Of a DNA stretch of 64,000 bases, positions 42,519-54,554 are shown in pieces. The stretch is from Siphonodentalium dalli (lineage: Eukaryota > Mollusca > Scaphopoda > Gadilida > Siphonodentaliidae). Where the stretch lies: assembly GCA_032622095.1 (NCBI GenBank), contig CP136068.1, positions 49,838,443 to 49,902,442 on the forward strand, read 5' to 3'. Each line of letters begins with the position of its first letter. Position 1 is the stretch's first letter. The notes below the pieces were generated by a model that was not told the DNA's origin, did not search any database, and was given only the letters and a program-made list of their open reading frames with translations. Position numbers and translations under genes: made by a program.

Positions 42519-42555
42519 TTTTGTTATCTGACAAAGGAGTACACACGAATCTTAA

Positions 42556-43138
42556 AGGGGTACTGTACGCCAAATGTTGTTGTTGGTTTCTATAGTCTCC
42601 GAGTCGGATAATAAGGTAACATTTTTTTCATTATTTGAAAGTCTGTTGAGTACGAAGTAGTGTTACGGATGACAAATTTACCGGAATGCAAAACTACAAA
42701 TGGTCGTTGTCGAGTAATTTTTGTACAGTTTTCAACCAAATGAATAAAATAAAAGTTATATTATAGGCATACTAGTCCCATATAATCATTTAAGTTACTG
42801 TATCGTCGCTAGTCAGTGAGTGGCTTGAGTGTTCTCCCCGTATCATCATAATATTTTAAGCGATCGTGTGTGCGATCGGTTTAACAATCCAGTATCCCTC
42901 AATTACTTTGTTTGATTACGGAAATTCGTAATTTAATTGACGCCATTTTATGGCTCCAGTCATAAATTCAATTTATATCAAATTATTAACTTTTAAATTA
43001 TTAAATTTTAAGATAGCCTATTAACCTGAGCGTTTACAGAATACATCTTCGACTCAAATTACTTATGTTTCTATATATTATCGATATTAGATCGTTGTTG
43101 TCACCGGAAATTTAATGAAAATGGCGTACAGTACCGCT
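42556..43138. mobile_element. TTAA-flanked MITE
   Basis: Ends AGGGGTACTGTACGCCA and TGGCGTACAGTACCGCT are inverted copies with TTAA outside both (42552-42555, 43139-43142). No coding frame. Confidence 0.75.
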
Positions 43139-43882
43139 TTAATAGCAGGCATAAATGCGCGCATATATTCTTTAATCCAGTTCGAAAAGTTAATTTTATG
43201 TTGGAATCATCGCTATTTAGAAAATAAAAAATTCATAATCTGGACCAATTAACAGACCCTTCATTTGCGCAGCTATTCTCCGGTCAGTTTGCTGGTTGCA
43301 TGGTGGAAATCGGTTCACGGAAAGAGGAGTAAAGCAATTTCGAAGTTGAGTAGCCATGTAGCGAAATGTTCGGTTTCGTTTCAAATGAGCGTGAAGACGC
43401 CGACAGACGTGTTAATTTCCAGAATGCAAAAATGTGAAACTAACACGTTGTAGTAGTGCAAAAAGAAATTGATATATGTCACAGATTGTTACGCAACATA
43501 CGGGTATTCTCTGAAGTCTGAGGAATGTATTGAAGAAAAGAAATAGTCAATTGATAAACAGCCAAGAGTGGCTATTTGATCTAGTACATAAACGTAGTTG
43601 TAACGTATGTACATCGTATGTGCAATTGTCTGCAGCACATACCAACTGCATAATAAGGTTGATCTATTTGTCCCACGGTCTTATTGATAGAAAAAGGTCC
43701 AATAGGAACATTACACCTTATAACGGATTTGTGTCTGTGATAACACCATTTATACATAGCGTGCTTTAATTGCAAATAAAAAAAACACACAATTATGCAA
43801 ATTAGCAAACACCACAGTTCGCGGTTGTTATGAAACAGTGGGGTTTATAAAAACAGGGTTTTTCGAAATTATTAGAGAGCTG
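43139..43882. other. No gene seen
   Basis: Open frames 43265-43453 and 43530-43769 show no recognisable domain. Confidence 0.4.
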
Positions 43883-44360
43883 TCAGAGAACCTCTGGGCG
43901 TTGAGTTCTTCGTAGTTCTGTGTTTATTCGTGTTGGTTTAGTTATCATTGGGAGGAACATAAAGGATTTCAATAGATTGGTGAAATCTTTACCTGCATTA
44001 TTATCAGATCCTAGATTAATATTAAAGTCTCCCAACAAGATACAATCCCGCTTCTCTCTGGTTATTTTCAACATTATAGACTCCATTTTCTCCATGAATT
44101 TCTCAAGATCTTAATTTGGGGGTCGATATAATTATGCAGCCTACTATTTGTTTTTTCCCTCTATTATTTTCCAGCTCAATGAAAATGCTTTCCAGAAAGT
44201 CATTGTTGATATTCAAATCAGTACGGATCTCAGTTTTTACTGATGGGTTTATATAAAGTCCAACTCCTCCTCCGCCTTTATTTTTTCTGTGACTTTCAAT
44301 CAAGTTATATCCATTTAATTTCATGAATTTAACCTTGATGAAAGTATGTACGGCTGTCAA
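43883..44360 (-). pseudogene. LINE endonuclease fragment
   Basis: Two pieces in different frames carry apurinic-endonuclease motifs of a non-LTR element ORF2: GGGGVGLYINPSVK in the 5' piece (44103-44360) and CILLGDFNINLGSD in the 3' piece (43883-44095). A frameshift or stop separates them, and no reverse transcriptase follows. Confidence 0.75.
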
Positions 44361-44740
44361 TCAAGACTAAATGTTCGTACTCTATGCCATTATTTTCGTA
44401 ACCGCATAAACAACTGGTAGCCATCTTCGCACACCCTTGCAATATGCGGAAGTATCATAGACTAAAAATAGAATGTAGGTTATAGTCTGTTTCAACAACT
44501 AAACAGTTTCTGGTTTCGATTTCTGATCAAACCAGGAAGACATCGGGAAAAACCCAATATCATTCGCAGGCTGATTAAATGAGAACCTGGTGTACCTGAT
44601 TTGTTTTCTGATCAAACTGGCCTGCAGCAAACACCGATGGCTAATTAATACGTTTGTAGATTGCGGGAGTATAGGAACTGCATGTTACATCATTCATTGG
44701 ATTTATTGCCGGTGTGTGATATAATACTCAGGTCTAACCA
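44361..44740. other. No gene seen
   Basis: No supported feature. Confidence 0.4.
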
Positions 44741-44741
44741 C

Positions 44742-44862
44742 AGGTTTTGGTAGTTTTAAAACTTTTATATACCTTTTTCATGAAAATGTTATCCCTATTA
44801 TTAACAATAGGGATAACATTTTCATGAAAAAGGTATATAAAACTACCAAAACCTGTGGGCTA
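44742..44862. repeat. Palindrome, ~55-bp arms
   Basis: CACAGGTTTTGGTAGTTTT pairs with AAAACTACCAAAACCTGTG. The centre is ATCCCTATTATTAACAATAG. Confidence 0.8.
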
Positions 44863-44914
44863 ACCACCGATCTATCTATAAATAGTCATACCCAAGAGCA
44901 CATATATTGTTAAG

Positions 44915-45395
44915 GTGAGTATTAAACACAGGCCTTCCAAATAGTGAGTGATAAATAATTAAAATAATTTTTGTATTAATATTTACATATAAGAAGACAC
45001 AGGTATGCATCAAGCAGCCATTTTCCTCTCCATGATACTGGCAACTGGTCATTTTACAGTGTACAATTCCTCTGTCCATTTCAACACTTAAAAGGAAATA
45101 GCTAACTGACCACAGGAAGTGGTCACTGGGCATGACAACTGTCAACAATTTTAAATTCTTTGTTGATACAACTGGCCAGTACATTTGTGTCCACTCACCA
45201 CTTCCTGTCAACAATGGGAAGTGTTGAAATGGACAGAGGACTTGTACACTGTAAAATGACCAGTTGCCAGTATCATGGAGAGGAAAATGGCTGCTTGATG
45301 CATACCTGTGTCTTCTTATATGTAAATATTAATAAAATAAAATATTTTAATTAGTATCACTCACTGATTGGAAGGCCTGTGGTATTAAATAGTGA
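44915..45395. repeat. Large inverted repeat (foldback)
   Basis: The left arm (CACAGGCCTTCCAAATAGTG ... TCCTCTGTCCATTTCAACAC) is matched in reverse by the right arm (GTGTTGAAATGGACAGAGGA ... TTGGAAGGCCTGTG). A CACTTCCTG-containing centre separates them. Arms ~170-200 bp with small indels. The peptide-like frame in each arm is the same sequence read from both sides. Confidence 0.75.
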
Positions 45396-45488
45396 TGCTT
45401 TTGTCCCATTTGTTCAGAAAGAGTAGATGAATATTCATATAACCTACAATTAAAACACAGTTACTGGACATAAAGTCCCAAAAATTAT

Positions 45489-46455
45489 TGGAAGCCAATT
45501 TGACATTTAATAAATAATTCAGCTTAAGCGCAATAAGGAATCCCTTATTGCGCTAAGGAAAGATCTAATTGCGCTTAAGCACAATGAGGAAATTCCTTAT
45601 TGCGCTTGAGCGCATTAAGAATATTCCTTATTGCGCTTAAGCGCAATAAGGAAATTCCTTATTGTGCTTAAGCGCAATAAGGAATCTCTTATTGCGCAAG
45701 GAATCGCGCAATAAGGAATATTCTTATTGCGCTTAAGCGTAATAAGGAATATTCTTATTGCCCTTAAGTGCAATAAGAGCTAATTGCGCTTAAGCGCAAT
45801 AAGGAATCCCTTATTGCGCTTAAGTGCAATAAGGGAAGATCTAATTGCGCTTAAGCGCAATAAGAAATTCCTTATTGTGCTTAAGCGCAATAAGAGATTC
45901 CTTGTGCAATAAGAAATTCCTTATTGCGCTTAAGCGCAATAAGAGATTGCGCAATAAGGAATTTGCGCAATTAGATCTTCCCTTACTGCGCTTAAGCGCA
46001 ATAAGGGATTCCGTGTTGCACTTAAGCGCAATTACATCCTTATTGGACTTAAGCGCAATTAATATATCCCTCATGAGATCACCCCTCTGCAAATAGTAGA
46101 ATTATCCTATATTTGCTCCACCCATTGTACCATGACTACACCATTTGAATTATAGGGAGTTTATGTAATGTGGCTAATTGCGCTTAAGCGCAATAAGGAA
46201 TATTCCTTATTGCGCTTAAGAGCTATAAGAGATTCCTTATTGCGCTTAAGCACAATAAGATATTCCTTATTGCGCTTAAGCGCAATAAGGAATTTTATTA
46301 TTGCGCTTTTTAAAAGCGCAATAAGGAATTTCCTTCCTTATTGCGCTTAAGCGCAATTAGATCTTCCCTTATTGCGCTTAAGCGCAATAAGGGATTCCTT
46401 ATTCTCCTTAAGCTCAGTTATTTATTAAATGTCAATTTGGCTTCCCATATGATGA
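45489..46455. mobile_element. Foldback element of short palindromes, copy 2
   Basis: Bounded by GGAAGCCAATTTGACATTTA and TAAATGTCAATTTGGCTTCC. The interior is dozens of alternating TTGCGCTTAAGCGCAATAAG units, each itself palindromic. A unique ~100-bp spacer lies near 46070-46165. Twice the length of copy 1 at 7468-7913, so the array expands or contracts. Confidence 0.8.
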
Positions 46456-46780
46456 GGGATCAGCCAGATTTTGCCGTACTTTCCTACTTCGGCATCAGTT
46501 TTGAGATGGACAGAGAGACAGAATAAATCTTGATACTCACGATCATTGAAATACATGTACCGGTATGCCATCACCAGACTGTCTAATCACGTTTCGATAT
46601 CATCAATATCATCCGCCGTTTTTCAATATAATCATGCATTTTTGAAATGCACATGGGTCCGACTCGTTCAGATTTCAAAATCTGACTCTTATATCTCGAA
46701 AAATGATTGGCTCCGGTTCATTTGCAAAGTAAGATCATGGTATTTAAAAAAAAAATCACTGGCCCTGACTCGTTTTAGCT
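46456..46780. other. No gene seen
   Basis: No supported feature. Confidence 0.4.
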
Positions 46781-47395
46781 CACCTGAGAAGATGTATCCT
46801 GTGGAGCTATACCAGTCATCACTCCTCGTCCGTCAAGAATCATCTTCTTCTCCAGAACCTTAAGACCGAATGGGTTCATATTTGGTGTGGATGTTCCCTG
46901 GGATCCAGATTTGTTAAAATGAGGTCACCAAGTCAGAAAGTTGCGAAGCCAGGGCCATAATTATTTCCCTCCATAGTAATTCTTAAAATGACTTCTCAAG
47001 AACCATCAGGACAAATGGAATCATATTTAGTGTGGATGTTCCCTATGTGACTCAATTCAGATTTGCTCAAATGAGGTCACCAGGTCAGATAGTTGGGATG
47101 CCAGGACCATAACTCTCTCCTACCATAGTGATTCTTAAAACGACTCCTTCTCGAGAACCATCAGGCAGATTTAGCTTATATATTTGGTGTGGAGGTTACA
47201 TGTCTGCCGGGATTCAAATTTGTTCAAATGGGGTCACCAGGTCATGGGCGGAGTCGGGGGACAACTCTTTAACAAAATAGTTTTTTTTAGATTGAACTCC
47301 TTGCTCAATGAATTTTTTTTTTTTTTTTTAAATTTAAAAAAAAAATGGAGAAAAAAACTATTATGGCCATTATAACATCCCCGGGGTACCCAGAG
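46781..47395. repeat. Interspersed repeat (TTTTAGCTCACCTGAG family)
   Basis: It opens TTTTAGCTCACCTGAGAAGA and repeats GCGAAGCCAGGGCCATAA- and AGTAATTCTTAAAATGACTT-type phrases every ~140 bp. Relatives lie at 48960-49450 and 55706-57300. Confidence 0.7.
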
Positions 47396-47613
47396 TCCAC
47401 ATCTATTGGTTTAAATCACCCTAAAATCATAAACATATGTAAACAGCAGATACTCAGCTATCTAAGATATATGAAAACATAGATTGTTTACTCAACAGCA
47501 TAGAAGCATGCTGGCCATAGGTAATTATAAAGGTATCATTGAGACCTCAATTATTCTGAGTGTTTACAAAACAATGCATGGCAGCTGTGATTGAAATTTA
47601 ATTTGCTTTGCAG

Positions 47614-47813
47614 TGATAGCTGTGTGGAATATCATATATACCTCTGTTACTAATGCAACCAGTGTATACACAGAAACAGCATCAACACAACTGATATTCC
47701 AAGCTGTCGTAGACCAAGAAAACTTGGTGTTGGATAAGGGGAGTCACTATGAATTGTTCTATAATTATCTTTCAATAAAAACTTTAAAAACAATTAATTC
47801 TGATTTATTTTGA
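47614..47813 (+). CDS. Candidate terminal exon of an unknown gene
   Basis: A splice-acceptor-like TTTGCTTTGCAG at 47613 leads into 66 open codons (IAVWNIIYTSVTNATSVYTE...YELFYNYLS) ending in a stop, with AATAAA near 47776. Composition looks protein-like, but I recognise no family and see no partner exon upstream. Confidence 0.3.
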
Positions 47814-48128
47814 AACTAATGAGAGACACAGCTGAAAGACACGGAATAATTATTTCGGATAATATTCAATATAAACATATGGAGAGGCTATGCAAATCTT
47901 CAAAAAATAATAAAATTCAATATTCGGGAACTTCTTTTGGAAATTGAACATAGCTATATACATGTATTCTAAATTATATTTTCCGGCCTCGAGCACATGT
48001 CCGCTGGGCGAAGTATAATTAATGGACAGCACTCACAATTTTTTTTGGTCTGTTTTCAGGTTCACAGTTAGCAACATTTATATATAGAAAAATCAACCCA
48101 AAACCTGTGATAGTGCCGGAAACAGAAA
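47814..48128. other. Upstream of the five-exon gene
   Basis: AT-rich; no TATA box that I would trust. Probably holds the promoter and 5' UTR. Confidence 0.35.
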
Positions 48129-48262
48129 ATGGCGAACGGCGGGATAGTAGAGTGCCGGAAACAGAAAATGGCGAACGGCGGGATAGTAGGCATACTAAGT
48201 TTATTCGTCGGTGGTGTGATAGTCGTCGGCGTCTTCAGCGGAGTCGTCTTCTGCTACTTCAG
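48129..48262 (+). CDS. Two-TM membrane protein gene, exon 1
   Basis: First of five exons (48129-48262, 51890-52662, 54767-54945, 61114-61423, 63347-63555) whose splice phases agree and which together give one open frame of 534 codons. This exon encodes a short N-terminus and a hydrophobic anchor (GILSLFVGGVIVVGVFSGVV). A 39-bp in-frame tandem duplication supplies two start codons, at 48129 and 48168, each followed by ANGGIV. The exon ends CTTCAG^GTGAGG in phase 2. The assembled protein would have TM1, a ~255-residue charged, probably coiled-coil region, TM2, a Pro/Thr-rich stalk and a C-terminal alpha/beta domain. I recognise no family. Confidence 0.6.
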
Positions 48263-48743
48263 GTGAGGATAATATAAATGGAAGATAATAACTTTTTGGA
48301 CTTTCAGCTTACCGAGGACTTCTATAGAGTCCTTCTATCATGTGGGTCTCTTCTTTGTGCAGCTGCAATCACATGATTAATCTCCATTCAAAATATTGAT
48401 CACCACATTAAACCACATATACATTGGTGAAATGTGATCATTAAAGACATATTATTATTATGTACTTATTTCAGTGGACCAAACTGACAAATGATGTATA
48501 TATATACCCAGGCACATTACCCATTGAAAGAATGTAGTATTCAACCAATAGTACCGAGAATTCCAGTCACGCCGATTTTACAATTTCAAAAAACACAACC
48601 TCTGAAGTAGGCACAATAGTAAACAAATCCTTTTTCAGCTCGGGACGAATTTTCGCGATAAATAAACAGGAATTATTCCTCCTTTGTCTGCATGCTGTGA
48701 GAGTCGCTGTTTGAACAAATTATACCCAACGATATCTGAGATA

Positions 48744-48882
48744 CAGTAATGCCCTAATTAATCGACTTCTTAACCACATGAGAATTATGGGTAACTTTTC
48801 AGGATTTAGTCGAAAATATGGCTTGATGCCATTCATCGGAAAGCTCCTGTGGTTAAGAAGTCGATTAATTAGGGCATTACTG
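48744..48882. mobile_element. Tc1/mariner-type MITE, short relative of 6552
   Basis: CAGTAATGCCCTAATTAATC at the left is inverted at the right (GGGCATTACTG), with TA outside both. It has the same inner sequence as the element at 6552-6764 but with the second arm mostly deleted. Confidence 0.8.
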
Positions 48883-48959
48883 TACACCACATATTAACCA
48901 TATACACCCCCAATATATGCATACCTGTACAGAATGCGTGGCACAAAAGGGCGTCCATT

Positions 48960-49450
48960 TGGTTCCGCGTGGCATCAAAAGAGTTAAGCCAGGTTCATAA
49001 CTCTTTCCGTCCGTAGTAATTCTTAAAATGACTTCTTCTCAAGAACCAGAAGGCCTATGTAGCTTATATTTGGTATGGAGGGTCCTTGTGCGACTAGAAT
49101 TAAGTTTTGTTCAAATGAGGTCGTCAGGTCCGGAGTCACATACCGGTAGCTGCGAAGCCAGGGAAAAAACTCCCCACATAGTAATTCTTCTAAATTTAAG
49201 AACCATCAGGCCGATTTAGCTTATATTTTGTACGGAGGGTCCTTGGGTAACTGGGATTCAGATTTGTTCAAATAGGTAACAGAAATCTGTTTAATTTAAA
49301 AAAAAAAATTGAAATAATTTGTTTTTTTTAAATGATATTTTTTATTTATATTTAATTTTTGATTTTTTTTAGATTTAACTCCTTGCTAAATTAAAGACAA
49401 AATATTTTTTGAACAACTAACGCCGTTATAACATTGCTGGAGTACCCCGA
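48960..49450. repeat. Interspersed repeat, AGCTCACCTGAG relatives
   Basis: Repeating ATAACTCTTTCCGTCCGTAG / TCTCAAGAACC / TTTAGCTTATATTTGGTATG phrases, in intron 1. Confidence 0.6.
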
Positions 49451-49897
49451 GTCACCTAACCAAACTTGGTCTTCTAACCCTTGCCCATTGATGGGTCAAA
49501 CACCCCTGTTATAAAACACTAGCAGTCTCTTCATTATGTCACATTACCAAATTCTTTGAAAACTAACACCTCTTGTACTGACAACAGTAAGCATGCCAGA
49601 ATCATGTGTGGATGGTAATAATCTGATCTTATCTATCTGATAAAAACAAATAACAACTAGGGAGAATGGGGGTCATTAAAGTTCAATTTAAATATGAGAT
49701 GGAAAGCGCCTAGCTTGTCAACAAATTATAATTTTTCGTTAGAAGTGAGTGAGATGGTATCTGTAACCATATAATCTATTATATGGATTTGTTTTAATAT
49801 TGGCCATGCAGTCAAAAGTGGCTGAGATCCGGATTTAACACTTTTGCTTCCAATGAGTTGACTTCAACTCTTAAACATATCCTCCGAAATCACTTAA

Positions 49898-50270
49898 CCC
49901 TTTACCCAACAGAACGGACCTGTGCCAATGCATTCTCTTATATATGCGAGTCGACCATAGGTCGCCTCGCATATATAAGAGAATGCATTGGCTTAACACA
50001 TATTAAAAAATGATAAAATTGTCAAAGAATGTAGAAAAATATTATAAAAATTGTTTTTTAGGCCAATGCATTCTCTTATATATGCGAGGCGACCTATGGT
50101 CGACTCGCATATATGCATTGGCACAGGGCATAACTGTAACCATCACAATGTGGTCAATGAACCGGTTCCAATGATATCCACATTTGTATGGTGTTATTGA
50201 GACAGACCGAAGATATTTTAGGCTGTTGAAGCTTTATTTGGGCGTTTTTGGCCGGTTGTTGGGTAAAGGG
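49898..50270. mobile_element. TTAA MITE with paired hairpins, copy 1
   Basis: Ends CCCTTTACCCAACA and TTGTTGGGTAAAGGG, TTAA outside both (49894-49897, 50271-50274). Inside are two ~66-bp palindromes built from CCAATGCATTCTCTTATATA and GCGAGTCGACCATAGGTCGC. A second copy is at 59221-59659. Confidence 0.85.
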
Positions 50271-50274
50271 TTAA

Positions 50275-51100
50275 CCATTGGATTTCATAGTGAGATGTCC
50301 TTGGATGATGTGAGTAGGGGCAGAGCTATGCTATTTAAAAACATTCCCACCCACCCCAAATACTGTAACCCTTCTTAAGACAAAGTATGTGAGCTTTTGA
50401 ATTCAAATTGGATACACATACTGATATATGGATTCCCGTGATCATATCTTTTAGATTACGGTATCTAATTATAGGCTGTTATCTCTTTTCGTCTATGCTA
50501 ATGAGGTGTAGATCTATTGTGTTGATAATTTAAAGGAACAATTATCAGTGGTACATGTATCATGCTGATAACTCTATCCTAAATTTTGTAATTACATTTG
50601 AGGAAAATGAATTCACTTCAACTCTTAAAACATGCCGTTTGAAATATGAAATTACAACTTACAAGATGAATTGATCTCATAGATTGGGATTTACATTGGT
50701 TCAGATAGGGCAGTATAGGGCAGAGATAAGACTTAAGTCACATTTACCCACCCCTACAACCCTATCTATGCTGCTGAATTCAAGTTTGATACTGCCTTAA
50801 TAATATATAGATTCATAATGATTTCCAAGCTGATGTGTGGGGGTGTTGGTGGGGTAGCTAGGTGAAGGCAATGCTAGGGACAGCTGTTATTTTTAAAGGA
50901 TGAACTAAGATCATGGGACATGGGTTTGATCATTTACAATAGTGTCACCCACTGAAGAAACTCTTTTCATCGAGGAAGGATATTTTGCATCTCGTGATAT
51001 CCTTATGCCATCGCACACCCTGCCATAAATGAAAGTCAGTTATAAACAAATGCTGTTCTATGTAAAACTCAAGTAATGCTTCTCGACTTCATTACAGTTC
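50275..51100. other. Intron 1 sequence, nothing recognised
   Basis: No supported feature. Confidence 0.4.
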
Positions 51101-51102
51101 TT

Positions 51103-51300
51103 GGATCAAAATAGTTAAGGCATTGGAAAAGAAAACCTGAATGACTATGTTAGAGTTGCTAAAGAAGTGTGAATGCATGGAGCCTCCTGATATCACAAAG
51201 CATCTCGCGGACATTAAAAATGAAGTTAAGAAGGATGTTAAAAATGAAGATCACACTAATGTGAACAAAATCCTTAAATAGGGCAACAACTGAGCTACTA
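51103..51300 (+). pseudogene. Decayed duplicate of exon 2 start
   Basis: An acceptor-like CATTACAG is followed by sequence clearly homologous to 51905-52100, including GGAGCCTCCTGATATCACAA and ACATTAAAAATGAAGTTAAG. Deletions and a shift bring in a stop where exon 2 reads ATCCTAAATAGTGC. Confidence 0.75.
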
Positions 51301-51457
51301 TATGAAAACAAACTGAAATTTGATAGTTTATAAACTGAAAGCAGAGGTAACATTGACATTTGAGTCCAGTACCTCTTTAAGGAAGATGGTGAAAAGAAAG
51401 TTCAAAATAATGTGAATAATATATCGTTAATAATGCATAAAACAAATGGGCCATATA

Positions 51458-51880
51458 TGGCATGATGTAAATGTAATATCTCCATATACGGAATGATGTA
51501 AATGTAATATCTACATATATGGAATGATATAAATGTAATATATCCATATATGGAATGATGTAAATGTAATGTCTCCATATATGGAATGATGTAAATGTAA
51601 TATGTTCATATATGGAATGATGTAAATGTAATATGTCCATATATGGAATGATGTAAATGTAATATCTACGTATATGGAATGATGTAAATGTAATATATCC
51701 ATATATGGAATGATGTAAATGTGATATGTCCATATATGGAATGATGTATATGTAATATGTCCATATATGGAATGATGTAAATGTAATAAGTCCATATATG
51801 TAATGATGTAAATGTAATATGGAATGATGTAAATATAATATGTCCATATACAGAATGATGTAAATGTAATATCTTCATAT
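51458..51880. repeat. ~30-bp minisatellite ending at exon 2
   Basis: ATGGAATGATGTAAATGTAA/TATNTCCATAT repeats about 14 times and stops ~10 bp before the splice acceptor of exon 2. Long open frames on the minus strand are products of the repeat. Confidence 0.9.
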
Positions 51881-51889
51881 TTTTTACAG

Positions 51890-52662
51890 ACATGACAAAA
51901 CAGTGACCATATTGGAAAAGAGTATCATGTCGATATGCGAACTGGAGGAGAAAACCCTGGAGGACTGTATGATGGAAGTGCTCAAAAAGCGTGAACGTGT
52001 GGAACCTCCTGATATCACAAAGCATCTCACAGATATTAAAAATGAAGTTCAGACGGATGTTAAAATAGAAGTTCAAAGTAATGTGAACAATATCCTAAAT
52101 AGTGCAAAAAATGAATTAAACGATGACAACAGAAATAAATTTGATAATTTGCGGAATGAAAACGAAGGTAAAATTGAAACATGGAAGAAAGCTGTATATG
52201 ATAAAGTCGACTCATCCGATTATAAGAAGGAAGTGGCTGAATTTGTACCAAAACAATTCCGAACTGACGAGGCAGAGGCCTTGAGAACACTACAGAATGG
52301 ATTCAATGTTATTATAAATTCGCGAAAGATTGGTGAATTGGTTGATTTTTTCAATAACTTCCTGAATCAGGATTATTTCAGTTACAAAGTAGATCATTTG
52401 TTTAACATTTTACAATTTAGTTATGATCAGCGTTATTATCCAAAGCCAATTAGCAAAACTGATGGAGAGAAAAATGGAATTGCCGGCGCTCTGTATGCGA
52501 TTAAAACTGAGGCAGATGGGAAGTTCTTTGAGAAAACCAATGCTGATAGTGTTATAAAGGAAGGAGTTGAGCGACACAGTCAGGAGACCACGAACAAGCT
52601 GGAGAGCCTGGAGACAATGCAGTACAACATACGAGCCCGGTTGGACGTTGAGAGTGGAGCTG
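51890..52662 (+). CDS. Two-TM membrane protein gene, exon 2
   Basis: Acceptor TATTTTTTACAG^A; donor GAGCTG^GTATGT. The 773-nt exon completes the phase-2 codon from exon 1 and encodes ~257 residues: a Glu/Lys-rich helical part (ELEEKTLEDCMMEVLKK, then DIKNEVQTDVKIEVQSNV) and a part with aromatic residues (LVDFFNNFLNQDYFSYKVDH). No catalytic motif seen. It ends phase 1. Confidence 0.7.
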
Positions 52663-52954
52663 GTATGTACTGATATACATAGGACAAAGATTTACTAATA
52701 ACTTTTGTTTCAATTAAAGATGGTGTATCGATCTATAACGGGGTATAAATTCTGTAGATGTAGTAGTCAGGATCTGGAGATGTCCAATGTCATTAAATGA
52801 ATGAGTCGAGTGTAGGTGAATAACTTTTAATTACAATGATCTGGTTTTCCAAGATGAATATAACATGTACTAGTAACAGGAACCGGTAATCATTGTGACG
52901 TTAGCTTCATGTGTTCAATGGTAATCCTAGTGACGTGAAACAACAGTGAGCACG

Positions 52955-53020
52955 GAGACAATGCAGTATGACATATGAGCATGGATGAATGGACATGGTG
53001 GATCTGGTACGTAATGATAT
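52955..53020 (+). pseudogene. Decayed duplicate of exon 2 end
   Basis: GAGACAATGCAGTATGACAT..GGATCTGGTACGTAATGATAT resembles 52608-52675 including the donor, but it is degraded. Confidence 0.55.
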
Positions 53021-53049
53021 AATTACATAAGGCTCAACGCTTGTGCATA

Positions 53050-53350
53050 TGACTTGAACACAGGGACAGAATACCAACATTTTCAACAGATGGAAATGTC
53101 ATTCCTGGCACAACATTATTTGGAAATTTCGGAACAAAAGTAGATAGAATTAGTTCTGATAGTTTGATATTCCAACCAGAATATAGTGTGAAAATAGTTT
53201 TTAGACCAAAATTATACCAAGGTGAACACATTTATGAGTGTTAGATTACAAATTTCCAACATTATGAAAATATTGAGATTCCAGTTGGAACATTGTAACC
53301 TAAAGGGACACGAGAGTGCATATGTAGAATTTGAACCATTCTACTCTTTT
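53050..53350 (+). pseudogene. Possible decayed coding fragment
   Basis: One frame reads IPGTTLFGNFGTKVDRISSD then FRPKLYQGEHIYEC before a stop, and a shifted frame continues KGHESAYVEFEPF. It looks protein-like but I cannot name it, and it is broken. The following ~100 bp (53376-53480) is a repeat also seen at 12985-13095. Confidence 0.3.
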
Positions 53351-53885
53351 ATACTTTACCTGTTATTCTGTCTGTTAATCTGCTTCTTTTTTTTACCTAA
53401 ACATCCCTCCAAATTAATAATAGACCATTCCAATGTATACTTTTATAACTGTGTGGGAGAATCCATTTAGTATAGAAAGGGTTAAGCAGGAAGGGGTGTC
53501 ATTAGAAGTTCCCAGTTGGGCATGCACCCCCTCACAAAGAAGATCCTCCATCTAGTGACGTCCCACTGCAGCTCAAACATGTTTACAGAGTCTCCAGAGT
53601 GAAGATTGCAGGTATCTTATATACTGATCAAAACAAAAACGTTCTTCCAAAACCCCCAAGAGTCTTTACAAAATTAGGGTTCAATATCATTTTTATTGGC
53701 AAGACATTTTCACACAAATGTTCAGCATTTAAACGGGCACAAAATGTTCAATCATCAAGACAAACCTAGTAACTTATCACTTTTGTGACACTCAGGTTGA
53801 AAACTACATGTACATGGTGTAATAATACTACTGTTCACTGCTTTACGCGTTCTTTGGCAACATAATAAAGTGTTACCTATTTTCT

Positions 53886-54450
53886 TAAAGAAAATCTGAA
53901 GCTAAATGACCCTACCACTCCATAGAAAACATCGTCTGAACTACGCTTAATTGTAAATATTTACTACTCGATTCGGGATGCATCTATCTGCAATAAACTA
54001 ACGAAAATGATTTCCCCATTGAGAGTCACTGCAATTAATTAATATACATGTATAAGAATGACGGTGTGTGTTGTCAATTTTGATATAAATTTGTAAAAAT
54101 TACTACTTTGAACAAAATTATTCTCTATTTCTAATCGATCACCATGCTGTAATGTTTCACATCACTTTAAAGTGATGTGAAACACTCCGGTAGGGTGATA
54201 AAATATAAGTGGAGAATATTCTTGTTCAAAGTAGTAATGTTTACAAATATTATATCCAAATTGACAACACACACACCATCATTCTTATACATTAATCCAA
54301 CGTAGTGACTCACGACGGTGAAATCATTTTCGTTAGTTTATCGCCGATAGATTGCGTCCCGAATATCGAGTAGTAAATATTTACATTTGAGCGTAGTTCA
54401 GACGATGTGTTCTATGGAGTGGTACGGTCGATTTGCTTCATATTTTCGGC
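53886..54450. repeat. Large inverted repeat, ~260-bp arms
   Basis: TACCACTCCATAGAAAACAT..GTAAATATTTACTACTCGAT at the left is answered in reverse at the right, and the arms meet near 54170 at CATCACTTTAAAGTGATG. In intron 2. A foldback MITE without coding sequence. Confidence 0.8.
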
Positions 54451-54554
54451 GAGTTAGTAAAATGCTGCATTCATCCAGTTGACATAGCACCTGGATACTA
54501 ATTGATCATTTTCACGCACCCGAACAAGTACATGTACGTAATATGTCTTTAAAT

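Noticed and set aside
45841-46350. Frames repeating LIALKRNKE / LRLSAIRDS on both strands
   Set aside because: Products of the palindromic TTAAGCGCAATAAGG array.
51377-52076. Long minus-strand frames rich in HHSIYGHITFTS repeats
   Set aside because: Translation of a 30-bp minisatellite plus the reverse of exon 2.
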